A stretch of DNA of 13,109 nucleotides from Patescibacteria group bacterium (GCA_030916925.1 JAUPVU010000026.1:1-13109); one strand, 5' to 3'. Counted from the first letter of the stretch, positions 1-7,139 are shown. Numbers and translations are program-made. Notes: a model not told the origin generated them from the letters alone.

Positions 1-597
1 ATTCATTATTTCTTCGTTGGTTTCTAATCCAAAAATTCTAAGTAAAGTAGTTACAGGAACTTTTCTTTTTCTATCGATTCTTACGCTTATAACTCCTAAT
101 TTATTAAATTCGAAGTCTATCCAAGAACCAGTTTTTGGAAGTATCTTTGCTGTTGGTAAAAATTTTCCTGTAGCAGGGTCGGTTTCGCCACCAAAAAAGA
201 CACCTTGAGATCTGGCTAATTGATTTATAACGACCTTTGAAACACCGTTTACTAGGAATGTTCCTTCGTCAGTCATTATTGGGATATCTCCCATGTATAT
301 ATCTTTAATTTTTTCTTGTTTTGTGTTTAATTTGGAAATTTTAGCAGTCATGTACCATGGAGCATCAAAGGTTAAACCTTTTGATTTGGCATCTTCGACT
401 GTTCTATTTGGTTTATCAATGCGTGGATTAGAGAACTCTAAAACCCATCCTCTTCCGGTTCCATCGTGAATTTGTGCTACTTCTGTTAAGGTTTCTTCTA
501 GACCTTTGTCTAACAACCACTTAAATGAATCTTTTTGAATTTCTATTGGATTTGGCAGAGGAAAATCGGTGTTGTGTTTAGAAAAATGTACTCGCAT
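1..597 (-). CDS. rpoB: RNA polymerase beta subunit, N-terminal part (cut by left edge)
   Basis: This is the first 199 residues of RNA polymerase beta, a core subunit of the transcription enzyme; the frame is open to base 1, so the rest lies outside. The N-terminal protrusion/lobe is recognisable: a PNPIEIQKDSFKWLL segment (residues 15-29) matches the conserved start of bacterial beta, and residues 101-136 carry the IMTDEGTFLVNG and VVINQLARSQGVFF block seen in all RpoB proteins. The usual RSPGVFF reads RSQGVFF (Gln131), a small deviation near the rifampicin-pocket side of the protein. Start: ATG at 597-595, with no Shine-Dalgarno sequence visible. The gene follows mraY on the same strand after 183 bases, but has its own strong promoter. 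No rplJ or rplL lies upstream, so the classical rplJL-rpoBC order is absent here. Confidence 0.97.
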   Translation of the reverse strand, partial: MRVHFSKHNTDFPLPNPIEIQKDSFKWLLDKGLEETLTEVAQIHDGTGRGWVLEFSNPRIDKPNRTVEDAKSKGLTFDAPWYMTAKISKLNTKQEKIKDIYMGDIPIMTDEGTFLVNGVSKVVINQLARSQGVFFGGETDPATGKFLPTAKILPKTGSWIDFEFNKLGVISVRIDRKRKVPVTTLLRIFGLETNEEIMN

Positions 598-672
598 CAA
601 TAGTATTTATTAATATATACAAGACTTTCGTAAGGATTGCAGGACTTACTCACGTTTACGGTTAAAAATTTA

Positions 673-684
673 ATTCGCGCGAAT
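673..684. promoter_or_regulatory. 12-bp perfect palindrome over the predicted rpoB transcription start
   Basis: ATTCGCGCGAAT is its own reverse complement. It starts 3 bases after the -10 box and spans the predicted +1. It is a GC core in a very AT-rich intergenic region. The position suits an operator or a 5'-end RNA structure; neither is proven. Confidence 0.4.
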
Positions 685-687
685 GAA

Positions 688-716
688 AATATAACAAAAC
701 AATACAAGGGTGTCAA
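688..716 (-). promoter_or_regulatory. sigma70-type promoter of rpoB
   Basis: On the - strand a consensus -35 TTGACA (716-711) is followed after exactly 17 bases by -10 TATATT (693-688). Predicted transcription start is near 681, giving an 84-base leader before the rpoB ATG. The leader is AT-rich, lacks a Shine-Dalgarno sequence and contains a weak GTAAG/CTTAC hairpin (649-630). Confidence 0.85.
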
Positions 717-780
717 TAAACACTTACTAGTTTTCTTCTGTAGAATCCATTATCTCACTATATATGGCTATGTAAAGCCC

Positions 781-1872
781 CTACAATAGCGCTATAGCGA
801 TGCCTAATATTCCAGAAATGGCGTTAAATAGCCAAAATCTCGTAGTTACCTTTGTTTCAGGCCATCCCAATTTCTCGAAATGATGGTGAATCGGGGCAAT
901 TAAGAAAATTCTAGTCCCCCTAGCTTTAACTGACCAAACCTGCAATAAGCTAGATAATATTTCAATTACATAAATCAAACCAACAAACAAAAGGATTGAT
1001 TCCCGGTTTATAAGAAAAGCAATCACCACTAAAAACATACCAAGTGGCAAAGTACCCACATCAGACATTTCCATCCTCGCTGGATATATATTGAAATATA
1101 GGAACGCCAATTCAGCGCCAGCAATTATAAAACTCAGAGTGGCGACTTCAAAATATCCAAGTGCAATGGCAATTATCCCCAAAAAGGCGAAACTTACACT
1201 ATGAGTCCCAGCAGATAAACCATCCATACCATCTGTAACCCCAAAAGCGTTTGCAAAAAACAGTAAGGCAAAAAATAGTACAGAATAGTATAAAAACCCA
1301 AAGTCTATATAAATGCTAGGTAATAAATACAAGTGAGTGTTTTCGTTTAAAAAGTAGAAAAATAGAACGATGATTAAAGATCCCCCCATGTGCATTAGCA
1401 ATTTATAATGACTTTTTAAACCTCGTTGCTGACTTCCCATTGAACGTAAATTCTCTTCAAAAAATTTCCACGGCATCAAAATAATTTTCTTAGCCGTCAG
1501 GGCAACACCACTAAAGGTAAAAAAACTTTCACCTTTACTTATACGAAGTGCCTTAATTGTGCGACCCAGCGTATTTGTATATTCATCAATAGCACCAACA
1601 GCCCCACCTAGTATAGACACCAAAATAATTAACCAATAATATTCCCACTTCCAAAGGAATAATGTGGAAAGTAGCATTAAGGAAATAAGAATTACTCCGC
1701 CACCCATAATTGGGCTTCCCAACTTAATTTGACGTCCAGGTAAAACTGAATCTAGATCGCTTTTCGAAATTCTACGGATATTGTATTTATATAGTAATTT
1801 GATATAAGGAATCGCTAGTAAGCAGGTCAAAATGAAAGAAGCGAGTAGTGTAAACATCAATGCTGAAATCAT
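781..1872 (-). CDS. mraY: Phospho-N-acetylmuramoyl-pentapeptide transferase, divergent form
   Basis: Polytopic membrane enzyme that transfers phospho-MurNAc-pentapeptide from UDP to undecaprenyl phosphate, making lipid I. About ten hydrophobic segments are visible. MraY signatures: KLGSPIMGGG (50-59), TDGMDGL (213-219), SDVGTLPLG (270-278), and HHHFEKLGWPE (329-339) followed by TRFW, the latter diagnostic of MraY within its superfamily. Oddities: the catalytic Asp-Asp pair is Asp96-Glu97; the Asn of NLTDG is Gly211; and about 38 extra residues (roughly 105-150) sit between the DEY motif and the following conserved GL-x4-K segment, where E. coli has only a short link. Length 363 is within the family range because the N terminus is short. 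The gene is outside a dcw cluster. A -10 box lies 8 bases before the ATG. Function as MraY is likely but its catalytic details may differ. Confidence 0.9.
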   Translation of the reverse strand: MISALMFTLLASFILTCLLAIPYIKLLYKYNIRRISKSDLDSVLPGRQIKLGSPIMGGGVILISLMLLSTLFLWKWEYYWLIILVSILGGAVGAIDEYTNTLGRTIKALRISKGESFFTFSGVALTAKKIILMPWKFFEENLRSMGSQQRGLKSHYKLLMHMGGSLIIVLFFYFLNENTHLYLLPSIYIDFGFLYYSVLFFALLFFANAFGVTDGMDGLSAGTHSVSFAFLGIIAIALGYFEVATLSFIIAGAELAFLYFNIYPARMEMSDVGTLPLGMFLVVIAFLINRESILLFVGLIYVIEILSSLLQVWSVKARGTRIFLIAPIHHHFEKLGWPETKVTTRFWLFNAISGILGIAIALL

Positions 1873-1880
1873 ATGGATTT

Positions 1881-1886
1881 ATTATA
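1881..1886 (-). promoter_or_regulatory. -10 box of mraY (near-leaderless)
   Basis: TATAAT on the - strand, 8 bases before the mraY ATG. Transcription would start about 2 bases upstream of the start codon. No good -35 is seen at 16-18 bases, and there is no Shine-Dalgarno sequence. Supported by the same arrangement at several other genes here. Confidence 0.5.
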
Positions 1887-1937
1887 TTACGTTTGACTAT
1901 GTAATAAAACGCGTAGATTCAAGAGTTATCACATAAT

Positions 1938-2666
1938 TTAGCTGATTGGTGAGCCGTGAACTTTTTTATACCAGTAGTTCCCCGCCTTGAGCAAACCATC
2001 AAAAGTACCAACATCTTGCCAATATCCCTCTAGAACTTTTACTCTTAATTTGTTTTGTGATAGATAAATTTTGTCCACATCAACAGTATAATATTCTCCG
2101 TTTAGTCCCGGAGTGATTTGTTCAATATATTCAAAAAGATGCTTGTCATAAATAGCCATACCCGTGCAGGCTAGATTACTTTTTGGATTTTCAGGTTTTT
2201 CTTCAATGGATATAACTTGTCCATCATCACCCAATTCTACAATTCCAAATCTAGTTGCGTCTTTAACAGGATATGTAAATATTAGTGCGCCATCCTCAAA
2301 ATTTTTTACTTCTTCGGATATATCAACATCAAAATTACCATCGGCAAATACTACTAAAACATTTTCCCCTTGTGCAAAATGTTTGCCATAATAAATTGCG
2401 CTAGCTGGACCTTTCTTTACTGGCGTGTCATTTTCATAGTGCAGTTTTAGTCCGAAATCCATTCCGCTACCAAGAATATATTTCAAATCATCCATATAGT
2501 TATTCTCGGCAATAACACAAACTTCCTTAATTCCAACCTCTTTCATCAATTCGAGAGAATAATAAATGCTGGGTTTGTTGTATACAGGCAACATACTCTT
2601 ATTAATCAAAAGAGATGTGGGGCGAAGTCTAGAGCCAGTTCCTCCGGCAAGTAATATACCTTTCAT
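1938..2666 (-). CDS. Sugar-1-phosphate nucleotidyltransferase (RmlA-like)
   Basis: Cytoplasmic enzyme of the family that couples a sugar-1-phosphate to an NTP, giving an NDP-sugar for surface glycans; glucose-1-phosphate thymidylyl- or uridylyltransferase is the closest type. Seen: MKGILLAGGTGSRLRP at the N terminus (nucleotide-binding loop with the catalytic Arg), KSMLPVYNKPSIYY (residues 23-36), the metal-binding Asp of VVFADGNF, the sugar-binding EEKPENPKSN stretch, and QDVGTFDGLLKA near the end. At 242 residues it is shorter than classical RmlA (about 290) and lacks the C-terminal helices. Start: the frame is open further upstream to 2798, inside secF, but the family's MKGI start is the ATG at 2666, which clears secF by 40 bases and has a TATAAT box just upstream. 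Substrate cannot be fixed; no other dTDP-sugar gene is in the window. Confidence 0.9.
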   Translation of the reverse strand: MKGILLAGGTGSRLRPTSLLINKSMLPVYNKPSIYYSLELMKEVGIKEVCVIAENNYMDDLKYILGSGMDFGLKLHYENDTPVKKGPASAIYYGKHFAQGENVLVVFADGNFDVDISEEVKNFEDGALIFTYPVKDATRFGIVELGDDGQVISIEEKPENPKSNLACTGMAIYDKHLFEYIEQITPGLNGEYYTVDVDKIYLSQNKLRVKVLEGYWQDVGTFDGLLKAGNYWYKKVHGSPIS

Positions 2667-2675
2667 ATGTGTATT

Positions 2676-2681
2676 ATTATA
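2676..2681 (-). promoter_or_regulatory. -10 box of the nucleotidyltransferase gene
   Basis: TATAAT on the - strand ends 9 bases before the ATG at 2666, predicting a leader of about 3 bases. No convincing -35. It supports the internal ATG over longer starts. The stretch is very AT-rich, so a chance match is possible. Confidence 0.4.
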
Positions 2682-2706
2682 TATTGATTTAGGTATTAAG
2701 GTAGTA

Positions 2707-3198
2707 CTACGACTTTGTCTTTCGTTTATAAATGGATAATAAATAAAGCAAAGGAGATGCAACAAATGGAGACGAGTAGGTTCCAAGTATAGTTCCAATC
2801 AATAGAGCTACGACAAACCACTTAATTGTTATTCCACCAAATAAAAACAAACAAGTTAACATAAAAATTATTGTAAGTGAGTTATTTAAAGATCTTGGTA
2901 GTGTTGTCAAAATTGACGTATCAATAATGCTCTCTAAAGAATGGCCTGTATTTTTACGAAGATTTTCTCGAATTCGATCAAACACAACTATCGTATCGTG
3001 TACGCTAAAGCTCAAAGTAGTAAGTACGGCAGTAACAAATAATGTATCTACTTCAACTCCTAAAAATTTGCCGAAAATTGCAAAAGATCCTAGCAAAATT
3101 ATAGTGTCATGAACAACTGCCAAAATGGCGGCAATTCCATATTTTTTATCTTTAAATTGATAAGCAACATATGCCATTATTAATAAACTTGCTATCAA
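2707..3198 (-). CDS. secF: SecF C-terminal fragment (TM2-TM6)
   Basis: 163 residues if started at the TTG at 3198; the first ATG is at 3177. Either start cuts into TM2, and the 22 sense codons between the TAA and 3198 are clearly SecF (LRFESVGAVLGKELL), so independent initiation would lose conserved sequence. Motifs: AVVHDTIILLG, SVHDTIVVFDRIREN (usual SINDT has His for Asn), the TLPRSLNNSLT segment and GTYSSPFVASPLL. Stop TAG at 2709-2707. Confidence 0.7.
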   Translation of the reverse strand: MIASLLIMAYVAYQFKDKKYGIAAILAVVHDTIILLGSFAIFGKFLGVEVDTLFVTAVLTTLSFSVHDTIVVFDRIRENLRKNTGHSLESIIDTSILTTLPRSLNNSLTIIFMLTCLFLFGGITIKWFVVALLIGTILGTYSSPFVASPLLYLLSIYKRKTKS

Positions 3199-3264
3199 TA
3201 CAGCAATACCAGTTTTAATTAAAAGTTCTTTACCTAAAACTGCTCCGACTGATTCGAACCTTAA

Positions 3265-3600
3265 TTATTCTACATTTCCTCCATCTTTTTCTTGAAGTTT
3301 TGATTTTAACTCAGCCTTTTTAGACTCATTAATGGAATTCGTTCTTAAAATATAGGAATTGGATTCTTGCGAATACTGTATGGTATAAACGCTTACATCA
3401 GGTACTTCCGATGCATATTGCTCAATTGTTTCTGAACCAATTTCTTGAGTTTGGTCTTGAAATTTAACTTCGTAAATTGCTCCTCCCACAAAATCTATTG
3501 ATGGTCTTAAACCCCAAACTATTAAAGATATAATTGAAATCAAGAGTAATGACCCCGATACTGCCAAATAAATTGTTTTATATTTTATAAATTTAATCAT
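3265..3600 (-). CDS. secF: SecF N-terminal fragment (TM1 and first periplasmic domain)
   Basis: 111 residues. TM1 is at about 10-30, followed by the SecF signature SIDFVGG (34-40) and a small periplasmic alpha/beta domain (about 41-108). Translation would end at TAA 3267-3265 before TM2. On its own this piece lacks the proton-conducting bundle, so it could not act as SecF. Confidence 0.75.
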   Translation of the reverse strand: MIKFIKYKTIYLAVSGSLLLISIISLIVWGLRPSIDFVGGAIYEVKFQDQTQEIGSETIEQYASEVPDVSVYTIQYSQESNSYILRTNSINESKKAELKSKLQEKDGGNVE

Positions 3601-5017
3601 TTTGTTGTTTCGGATTATAGAAAACTCTAACCAAATTTCTAGTAATAAAGACTCCTGTAAATAAGCTAATAAAAATTCCCAGTGAAAGCGTTAATGCAAA
3701 ACCACGAACCAAACCTGATGTTGGTAAAAATCCCCAGTCAAATGGATTAAACAAAATAAAGGCTGTTAATAACGTCGCGACATTTGCATCTCTTATTGAA
3801 TCCCAGGATCTTCCAAAGCCATTTTCAAGAGCAATCGAGAGTGGCTTTTTCATACGTAATTCTTCTTTAATTCTTTCGAAAATTAAAATATTTGCATCAA
3901 CTGCCATTCCGATAGAAAGTATAAATCCAGCGACCCCTGGCAAAGTTAACACAACAGGAATTAAACGGTACAAAGCCAAAGTAATCAAACTATAGATAAC
4001 TAGTGCGATGCTCGCGAAAAATCCTAAACGACCATAATAAATGATCATAAAAGCGACGACTAAAATAAGTCCCAATAGTCCGCCAACAATACTCTTATTA
4101 ACTGACTCCTGTCCCAAAGATGGACCTACTGTCCTCTGTTCTAAAATACTTACTGGTACTGGTAAAGCACCGGCGTTTAACTGCATAGTTATGAACTTGG
4201 CTTCCTCGGGAGTGAATTGTCCTGTAACCACAGCAATTCCATCTGTAATAACCGATTGCACAACGGGTGACATTAAAATTCTGTCATCTAAATAAATTGC
4301 TACCGGCTGGTTTAAGTTTTTTTGAGTTATTTCTCTGAATTTTTTAGTACCATCAGCATTAAATGTCAGTTGAATTTGTGGAGTCCCCGACGTTAATGTG
4401 CCACTTTGATCAGTGACTACTAACGCTTTTCTTAAGTCAGCTCCCGTAAGACCAGTTGAAACAAATTGCTCTTCTAAGTTGATTTCAGTTGGATCTTCTT
4501 CCTCAGTGCCATCTGCTTTTACTTCTAAAGGTTTAATTTCTCGAAAATCTAACAGTGCAGTTTGACCAATTACCTCTAAAGCTTCTCCTGGATCATCAAC
4601 TCCAGCAAGTTCAACAATAACTCTATATGTTTCACCTTGCTTGGATGTCTGAACAGTTGCCTCAGATAATCCTAATAAATTAACACGCCTTTCAATTATA
4701 TTTTTAAGTGATTCGAGGGCATCATTGCGATCTGCTTCAACAATTTTACTCATATCAGCTTGTAGTAACACACTTACACCACCTTCAATGTCTAACCCTT
4801 TTTTAATTTCTAAATCACGTTGAATTGCACCGCCAAAAAAAGAAAAATTATATCCACCTATTTCGGTATCAACATCCAATCGCTGATCATTCATAAAAGG
4901 AATTTTGAATCCAAACTTAACCGGAGTACGCGGCAAATTTATTAGTATCGTATAAAACGTAATTAGTGCAATTACAAATAAAATAAATTTAGGTTCTTTA
5001 ATAGTTTTCCAATACAT
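3593..5017 (-). CDS. secD: Protein-export membrane protein SecD
   Basis: Larger subunit of the SecDF export motor. 474 residues, intact. TM1 is at about 10-28; the IKKGLDIEGGVSVLLQ motif (71-86) opens the large periplasmic P1 region, whose base and head run to about residue 290; RTVGPSLGQESVNKS (295-309) marks entry to the membrane bundle. GMAVDANILIFERIKEEL (370-387) carries the proton-relay Asp374, and NVATLLTAF is in TM5. The head domain contains an acidic insertion, ADGTEEEDP (168-176). It starts 5 bases after the stop of the upstream winged-helix gene and its stop overlaps the secF start (ATGATTAA, 8 bases), so all three are most likely one transcript from the promoter at 5611-5639. The ATG at 5017 is directly preceded by that stop, with no Shine-Dalgarno sequence, which suggests coupled translation. 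Confidence 0.96.
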   Translation of the reverse strand: MYWKTIKEPKFILFVIALITFYTILINLPRTPVKFGFKIPFMNDQRLDVDTEIGGYNFSFFGGAIQRDLEIKKGLDIEGGVSVLLQADMSKIVEADRNDALESLKNIIERRVNLLGLSEATVQTSKQGETYRVIVELAGVDDPGEALEVIGQTALLDFREIKPLEVKADGTEEEDPTEINLEEQFVSTGLTGADLRKALVVTDQSGTLTSGTPQIQLTFNADGTKKFREITQKNLNQPVAIYLDDRILMSPVVQSVITDGIAVVTGQFTPEEAKFITMQLNAGALPVPVSILEQRTVGPSLGQESVNKSIVGGLLGLILVVAFMIIYYGRLGFFASIALVIYSLITLALYRLIPVVLTLPGVAGFILSIGMAVDANILIFERIKEELRMKKPLSIALENGFGRSWDSIRDANVATLLTAFILFNPFDWGFLPTSGLVRGFALTLSLGIFISLFTGVFITRNLVRVFYNPKQQND

Positions 5018-5022
5018 ATGTT

Positions 5023-5604
5023 TTATTGAGCAAGATATTTGTTGGCAGATCCAAGTAACAGGATATTAGGAGAAATCAAAAATGACAATAAGAAATTTTC
5101 TCTTCTAGCTATAGTATTCGTAAATTCGTCGTCTTTCAATACTGTGTAATTAATATCTCTACCAATTTTTCGAGTTGCGTCTTTAACGATATCTTCTAGC
5201 ATAGGTAAATTAATATCACCAACCAGTAATAAATCTAGTTGATCTGGTCTTGAAACTCTTCCTTCGAAAAATTCTGCTGACATAAGAGCCAGTCTAACTT
5301 TACCCAAATGAGGTTCGTTTTGAATTAAAGAATTTCCTAAGTGGATTTCTTTGGCAACCATTGATAATAATTCATAGTAGTATGGATGCTCCCTTTTAAC
5401 CAAATAATATAGCCTGTTTCCTCTTTGTTCTTTTTTGACTATTCCAGCTTTTGTTAGTCTTTTTAGTTCCCTTCTAATAGCATTGACTTCAGTTCCTACG
5501 CGTCTAGTCAACTCCCTAACGTATAAATTGTTGTTTACCTCAGAGAAAAGTTCAATTATAAGTTTGACTCTTACGTCTGAAGTTATTAGGTCTCCTAAAA
5601 ACAT
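5023..5604 (-). CDS. Winged-helix regulator fused to a degenerate nucleotidyltransferase-like domain
   Basis: 193 residues. The N-terminal third (about 5-70) is an ArsR/MarR-like winged helix: YVRELTRRVGTEVNAIRRELKRL (28-50) is the helix-turn-helix and RGNRLYYLVKREHP (61-74) the wing. The rest (about 100-190) resembles the minimal nucleotidyltransferase domain of proteins that pair an HTH with a GS-x-G...SDIDLL motif: here LALMSAEFFEG (105-115) stands in for the GS loop and DQLDLLLVGD (121-130) for SDIDLLVVGD. The first catalytic Asp position is Gln122 and the GS serine context is altered, so catalysis is doubtful and a binding or sensing role more likely. It is the first gene of the secDF operon (5-base gap). 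The ATG at 5604 is exactly where a TATAAT box predicts transcription to start. Target and ligand unknown. Confidence 0.75.
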   Translation of the reverse strand: MFLGDLITSDVRVKLIIELFSEVNNNLYVRELTRRVGTEVNAIRRELKRLTKAGIVKKEQRGNRLYYLVKREHPYYYELLSMVAKEIHLGNSLIQNEPHLGKVRLALMSAEFFEGRVSRPDQLDLLLVGDINLPMLEDIVKDATRKIGRDINYTVLKDDEFTNTIARRENFLLSFLISPNILLLGSANKYLAQ

Positions 5605-5610
5605 ATATAT

Positions 5611-5639
5611 ATTATACCCAAAATTTACTCATTTTTTAA
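5611..5639 (-). promoter_or_regulatory. Promoter of the winged-helix/secD/secF operon (leaderless)
   Basis: - strand: -35-like TTAAAA (5639-5634), 17-base spacer, perfect -10 TATAAT (5616-5611), then 6 bases and the ATG at 5604. Transcription should start on the A of the start codon, so the mRNA would have no leader. Confidence 0.7.
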
Positions 5640-5665
5640 TATTTTATTTTTGAGAGTGTAAATGC

Positions 5666-7132
5666 TTACGGAGTTGGTGTCGAGACCGACTCTGATTGAT
5701 ATGAAACTTTATTAGTTGATGGTACTAACTGAACCCAGATTTGTCCTCTATTAAAGACTACCTCTTGGCCATCTTTTGCTTTATATACGTCCATTTCATC
5801 ATGTGTAGATCTTGACCAAGTTGCTTCTATAACTTTTCCATCCATAAAAATTAGAGCGTTTCCAGTACCAGTTATTTGCTGATATAAATGTGCTTTTTTA
5901 TCACCAACTTTAGTCTCAACTGTAAATCGAACGATAACATTTTTGGCTCGCAATTCTTGATTATTTAAAAAGTCGATTTGTTTAACACCACCTTGATAGC
6001 GAATATATTCATTTTTTTCTTTGTCATATACCCACTTCACACTGAAATCAGGCATTGTATCCCAGTATGTATAAGTGATTGGTACATCTAGTCCAATAGT
6101 TCCTCTTTCTTCCATACTGGCCTCGTCCTTAAATTTCCAAGCTGTAAATTGTTTGAATTGGTGCCATGCTTCTTGAGGTCTAATTTCTTTTGCCAGTTGA
6201 TAAATTAATGGTAATTTAACTCCTGCTGTATGTTCTAGTGCAACTCCCGCGGCAAGTTTGGCTTGATCTCTACCAAAAGCACAATCTGACCTATCGCAGG
6301 AATAGTTTCCTCCATCTAGATTTGGAAGTCCAAGTTTAACAATACGATCATATGCATCGGTATCGGGTTCTGTTTCTTTAGCACAAGTTCCCGCTTTTTG
6401 GCATGGAGGAACATGAGCAGCTCCCCAGTGTATAAAATGAGGACTATACGGAGCAGCAAGTTCTGCAAAGTAATATCTTGCGGATCTAACCGAAGTGACT
6501 TGATCTGGAATTTTCGAGTGAAATATTGGCATTAAACGTGTTATTCCACCTTCTGCAACGGCCTCGTAAACAACATCTGCAAAAGATAAACCTGAACTTG
6601 GCCTTGCAACAACGTAATTATTTACCATTACGGCAATTGGCTTTCTATCTTTAAAATTCTTAGCCTCGTCCTGTGAGACATACACTCCATTAATAGGGCT
6701 TTCGAACATATTAGACTTATCAACATTGTCAGTTTGTGAATTAGCATTATTATCACTGGCTTTACGTGGATCCATATAATTATCTGGTTTTGCGATTAGT
6801 ATGTAGGCACCCGCTCCAATGACAATTAGTAAAAATAGTCCAAGAAGAATTCCAAATAATTTCTTTCTACTTTTCACTGGCGCAGAACCTAAATTCATAG
6901 TTGAACCTGATCCATTTAAATTTATTGTCGATGGTCTTTTAGGAGTTGGGGTAGGAGTAGGAGTACTCGAGGTAGCTACTCTTGAGACCGGCGTACTGAG
7001 GCTGATTGGCTCGGTATTTACTGTTGACGGTGTTTCTGAAGCATTACCTAAATTAGGATTAAGAGAAAATCCACCAGACTGGTCGGCAGATGCTTTATTA
7101 ATTTCAGAAAAGAAAGATTCTTTTTCAGGCAT
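5666..7132 (-). CDS. DUF3048 (YerB-like) membrane-anchored extracytoplasmic protein
   Basis: 488 residues. The N-terminal 90 are polar and low-complexity, with a TPTPTPTP run at 57-64, then a single membrane segment (92-113) after the basic stop KSRKK; the rest should be outside. The DUF3048 core is clear: KPIAVMVNNYVVARPSSGL (164-182), ADVVYEAVAEGGITR (185-199), SVRSARYYFAELAAPY (214-229) and HWGAA, and a C-terminal subdomain with TWSRSTHDEMDVY (438-450) and NRGQIWVQLVP (461-471). Four cysteines between 244 and 284 could form disulfides. The family is known from Bacillus YerB, usually a lipoprotein; its biochemical role is not established. Here a transmembrane anchor with a long cytoplasmic tail replaces the lipobox. 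The last residues, STPTP, echo the N-terminal repeat. Start ATG 7132 is backed by a promoter 7 bases upstream; it is divergent from the small gene at 7188. Confidence 0.85.
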   Translation of the reverse strand: MPEKESFFSEINKASADQSGGFSLNPNLGNASETPSTVNTEPISLSTPVSRVATSSTPTPTPTPKRPSTINLNGSGSTMNLGSAPVKSRKKLFGILLGLFLLIVIGAGAYILIAKPDNYMDPRKASDNNANSQTDNVDKSNMFESPINGVYVSQDEAKNFKDRKPIAVMVNNYVVARPSSGLSFADVVYEAVAEGGITRLMPIFHSKIPDQVTSVRSARYYFAELAAPYSPHFIHWGAAHVPPCQKAGTCAKETEPDTDAYDRIVKLGLPNLDGGNYSCDRSDCAFGRDQAKLAAGVALEHTAGVKLPLIYQLAKEIRPQEAWHQFKQFTAWKFKDEASMEERGTIGLDVPITYTYWDTMPDFSVKWVYDKEKNEYIRYQGGVKQIDFLNNQELRAKNVIVRFTVETKVGDKKAHLYQQITGTGNALIFMDGKVIEATWSRSTHDEMDVYKAKDGQEVVFNRGQIWVQLVPSTNKVSYQSESVSTPTP

Positions 7133-7139
7133 TAGAATT

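Larger units (their letters stand above)
2707..3600 (-). pseudogene. secF: SecF, full-length frame interrupted by one in-frame TAA
   Basis: SecF is the partner of SecD in the SecDF complex, which uses the proton gradient to help pull exported proteins through SecYEG. Read across the stop, this frame gives 297 codons, normal SecF length, with every expected motif on both sides in the same phase. The only break is codon 112, TAA at 3267-3265, between ...GGNVE and LRFESVGAVLG; the ESVG motif that normally follows the first periplasmic domain resumes two codons later. No frameshift is needed, and one base change (for example GAA, CAA or AAA to TAA) explains it. The start ATG overlaps the secD stop by 8 bases, implying translational coupling. 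Options: sequencing or assembly error, true nonsense mutation, low-level readthrough, or two split chains. TAA ends secD and other genes here, so code reassignment is excluded. Confidence 0.85.

Noticed and set aside
17..208. + strand open frame of 63 codons
   Set aside because: Antisense shadow of rpoB, whose translation is unmistakable; no promoter or ribosome site.
760..780. GGCT/AGCC mini-hairpin after the mraY stop as a terminator
   Set aside because: Only a 4-bp stem with no T tract.
598..780. tRNA, riboswitch or small RNA gene upstream of rpoB
   Set aside because: No cloverleaf and no recognisable riboswitch core; only weak short hairpins in the leader.
2701..2710. Perfect palindrome GTAGTACTAC spanning the secF stop
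   Set aside because: Only 10 bases, inside coding sequence, with no promoter beside it; such matches are expected by chance.
2667..2798. 44-residue N-terminal extension of the sugar nucleotidyltransferase
   Set aside because: It would lie inside secF and precedes the family's standard MKGILLAGG start; nothing in it resembles the family.
3265..3267. TAA reassigned to an amino acid in this organism
   Set aside because: secD, comM, the DUF3048 gene and others end in TAA at the right place, and no other conserved frame has an internal TAA.
5605..5665. AT-rich TTTAC/GTAAA dyad as terminator of the DUF3048 gene
   Set aside because: The stem needs a bulge and an unstructured loop of about 19 bases; the area is better explained by the operon promoter.
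6940..6975. GGAGTA-type tandem repeat as a DNA repeat element
   Set aside because: It is simply the codon repeat for the TPTP run in the DUF3048 protein.
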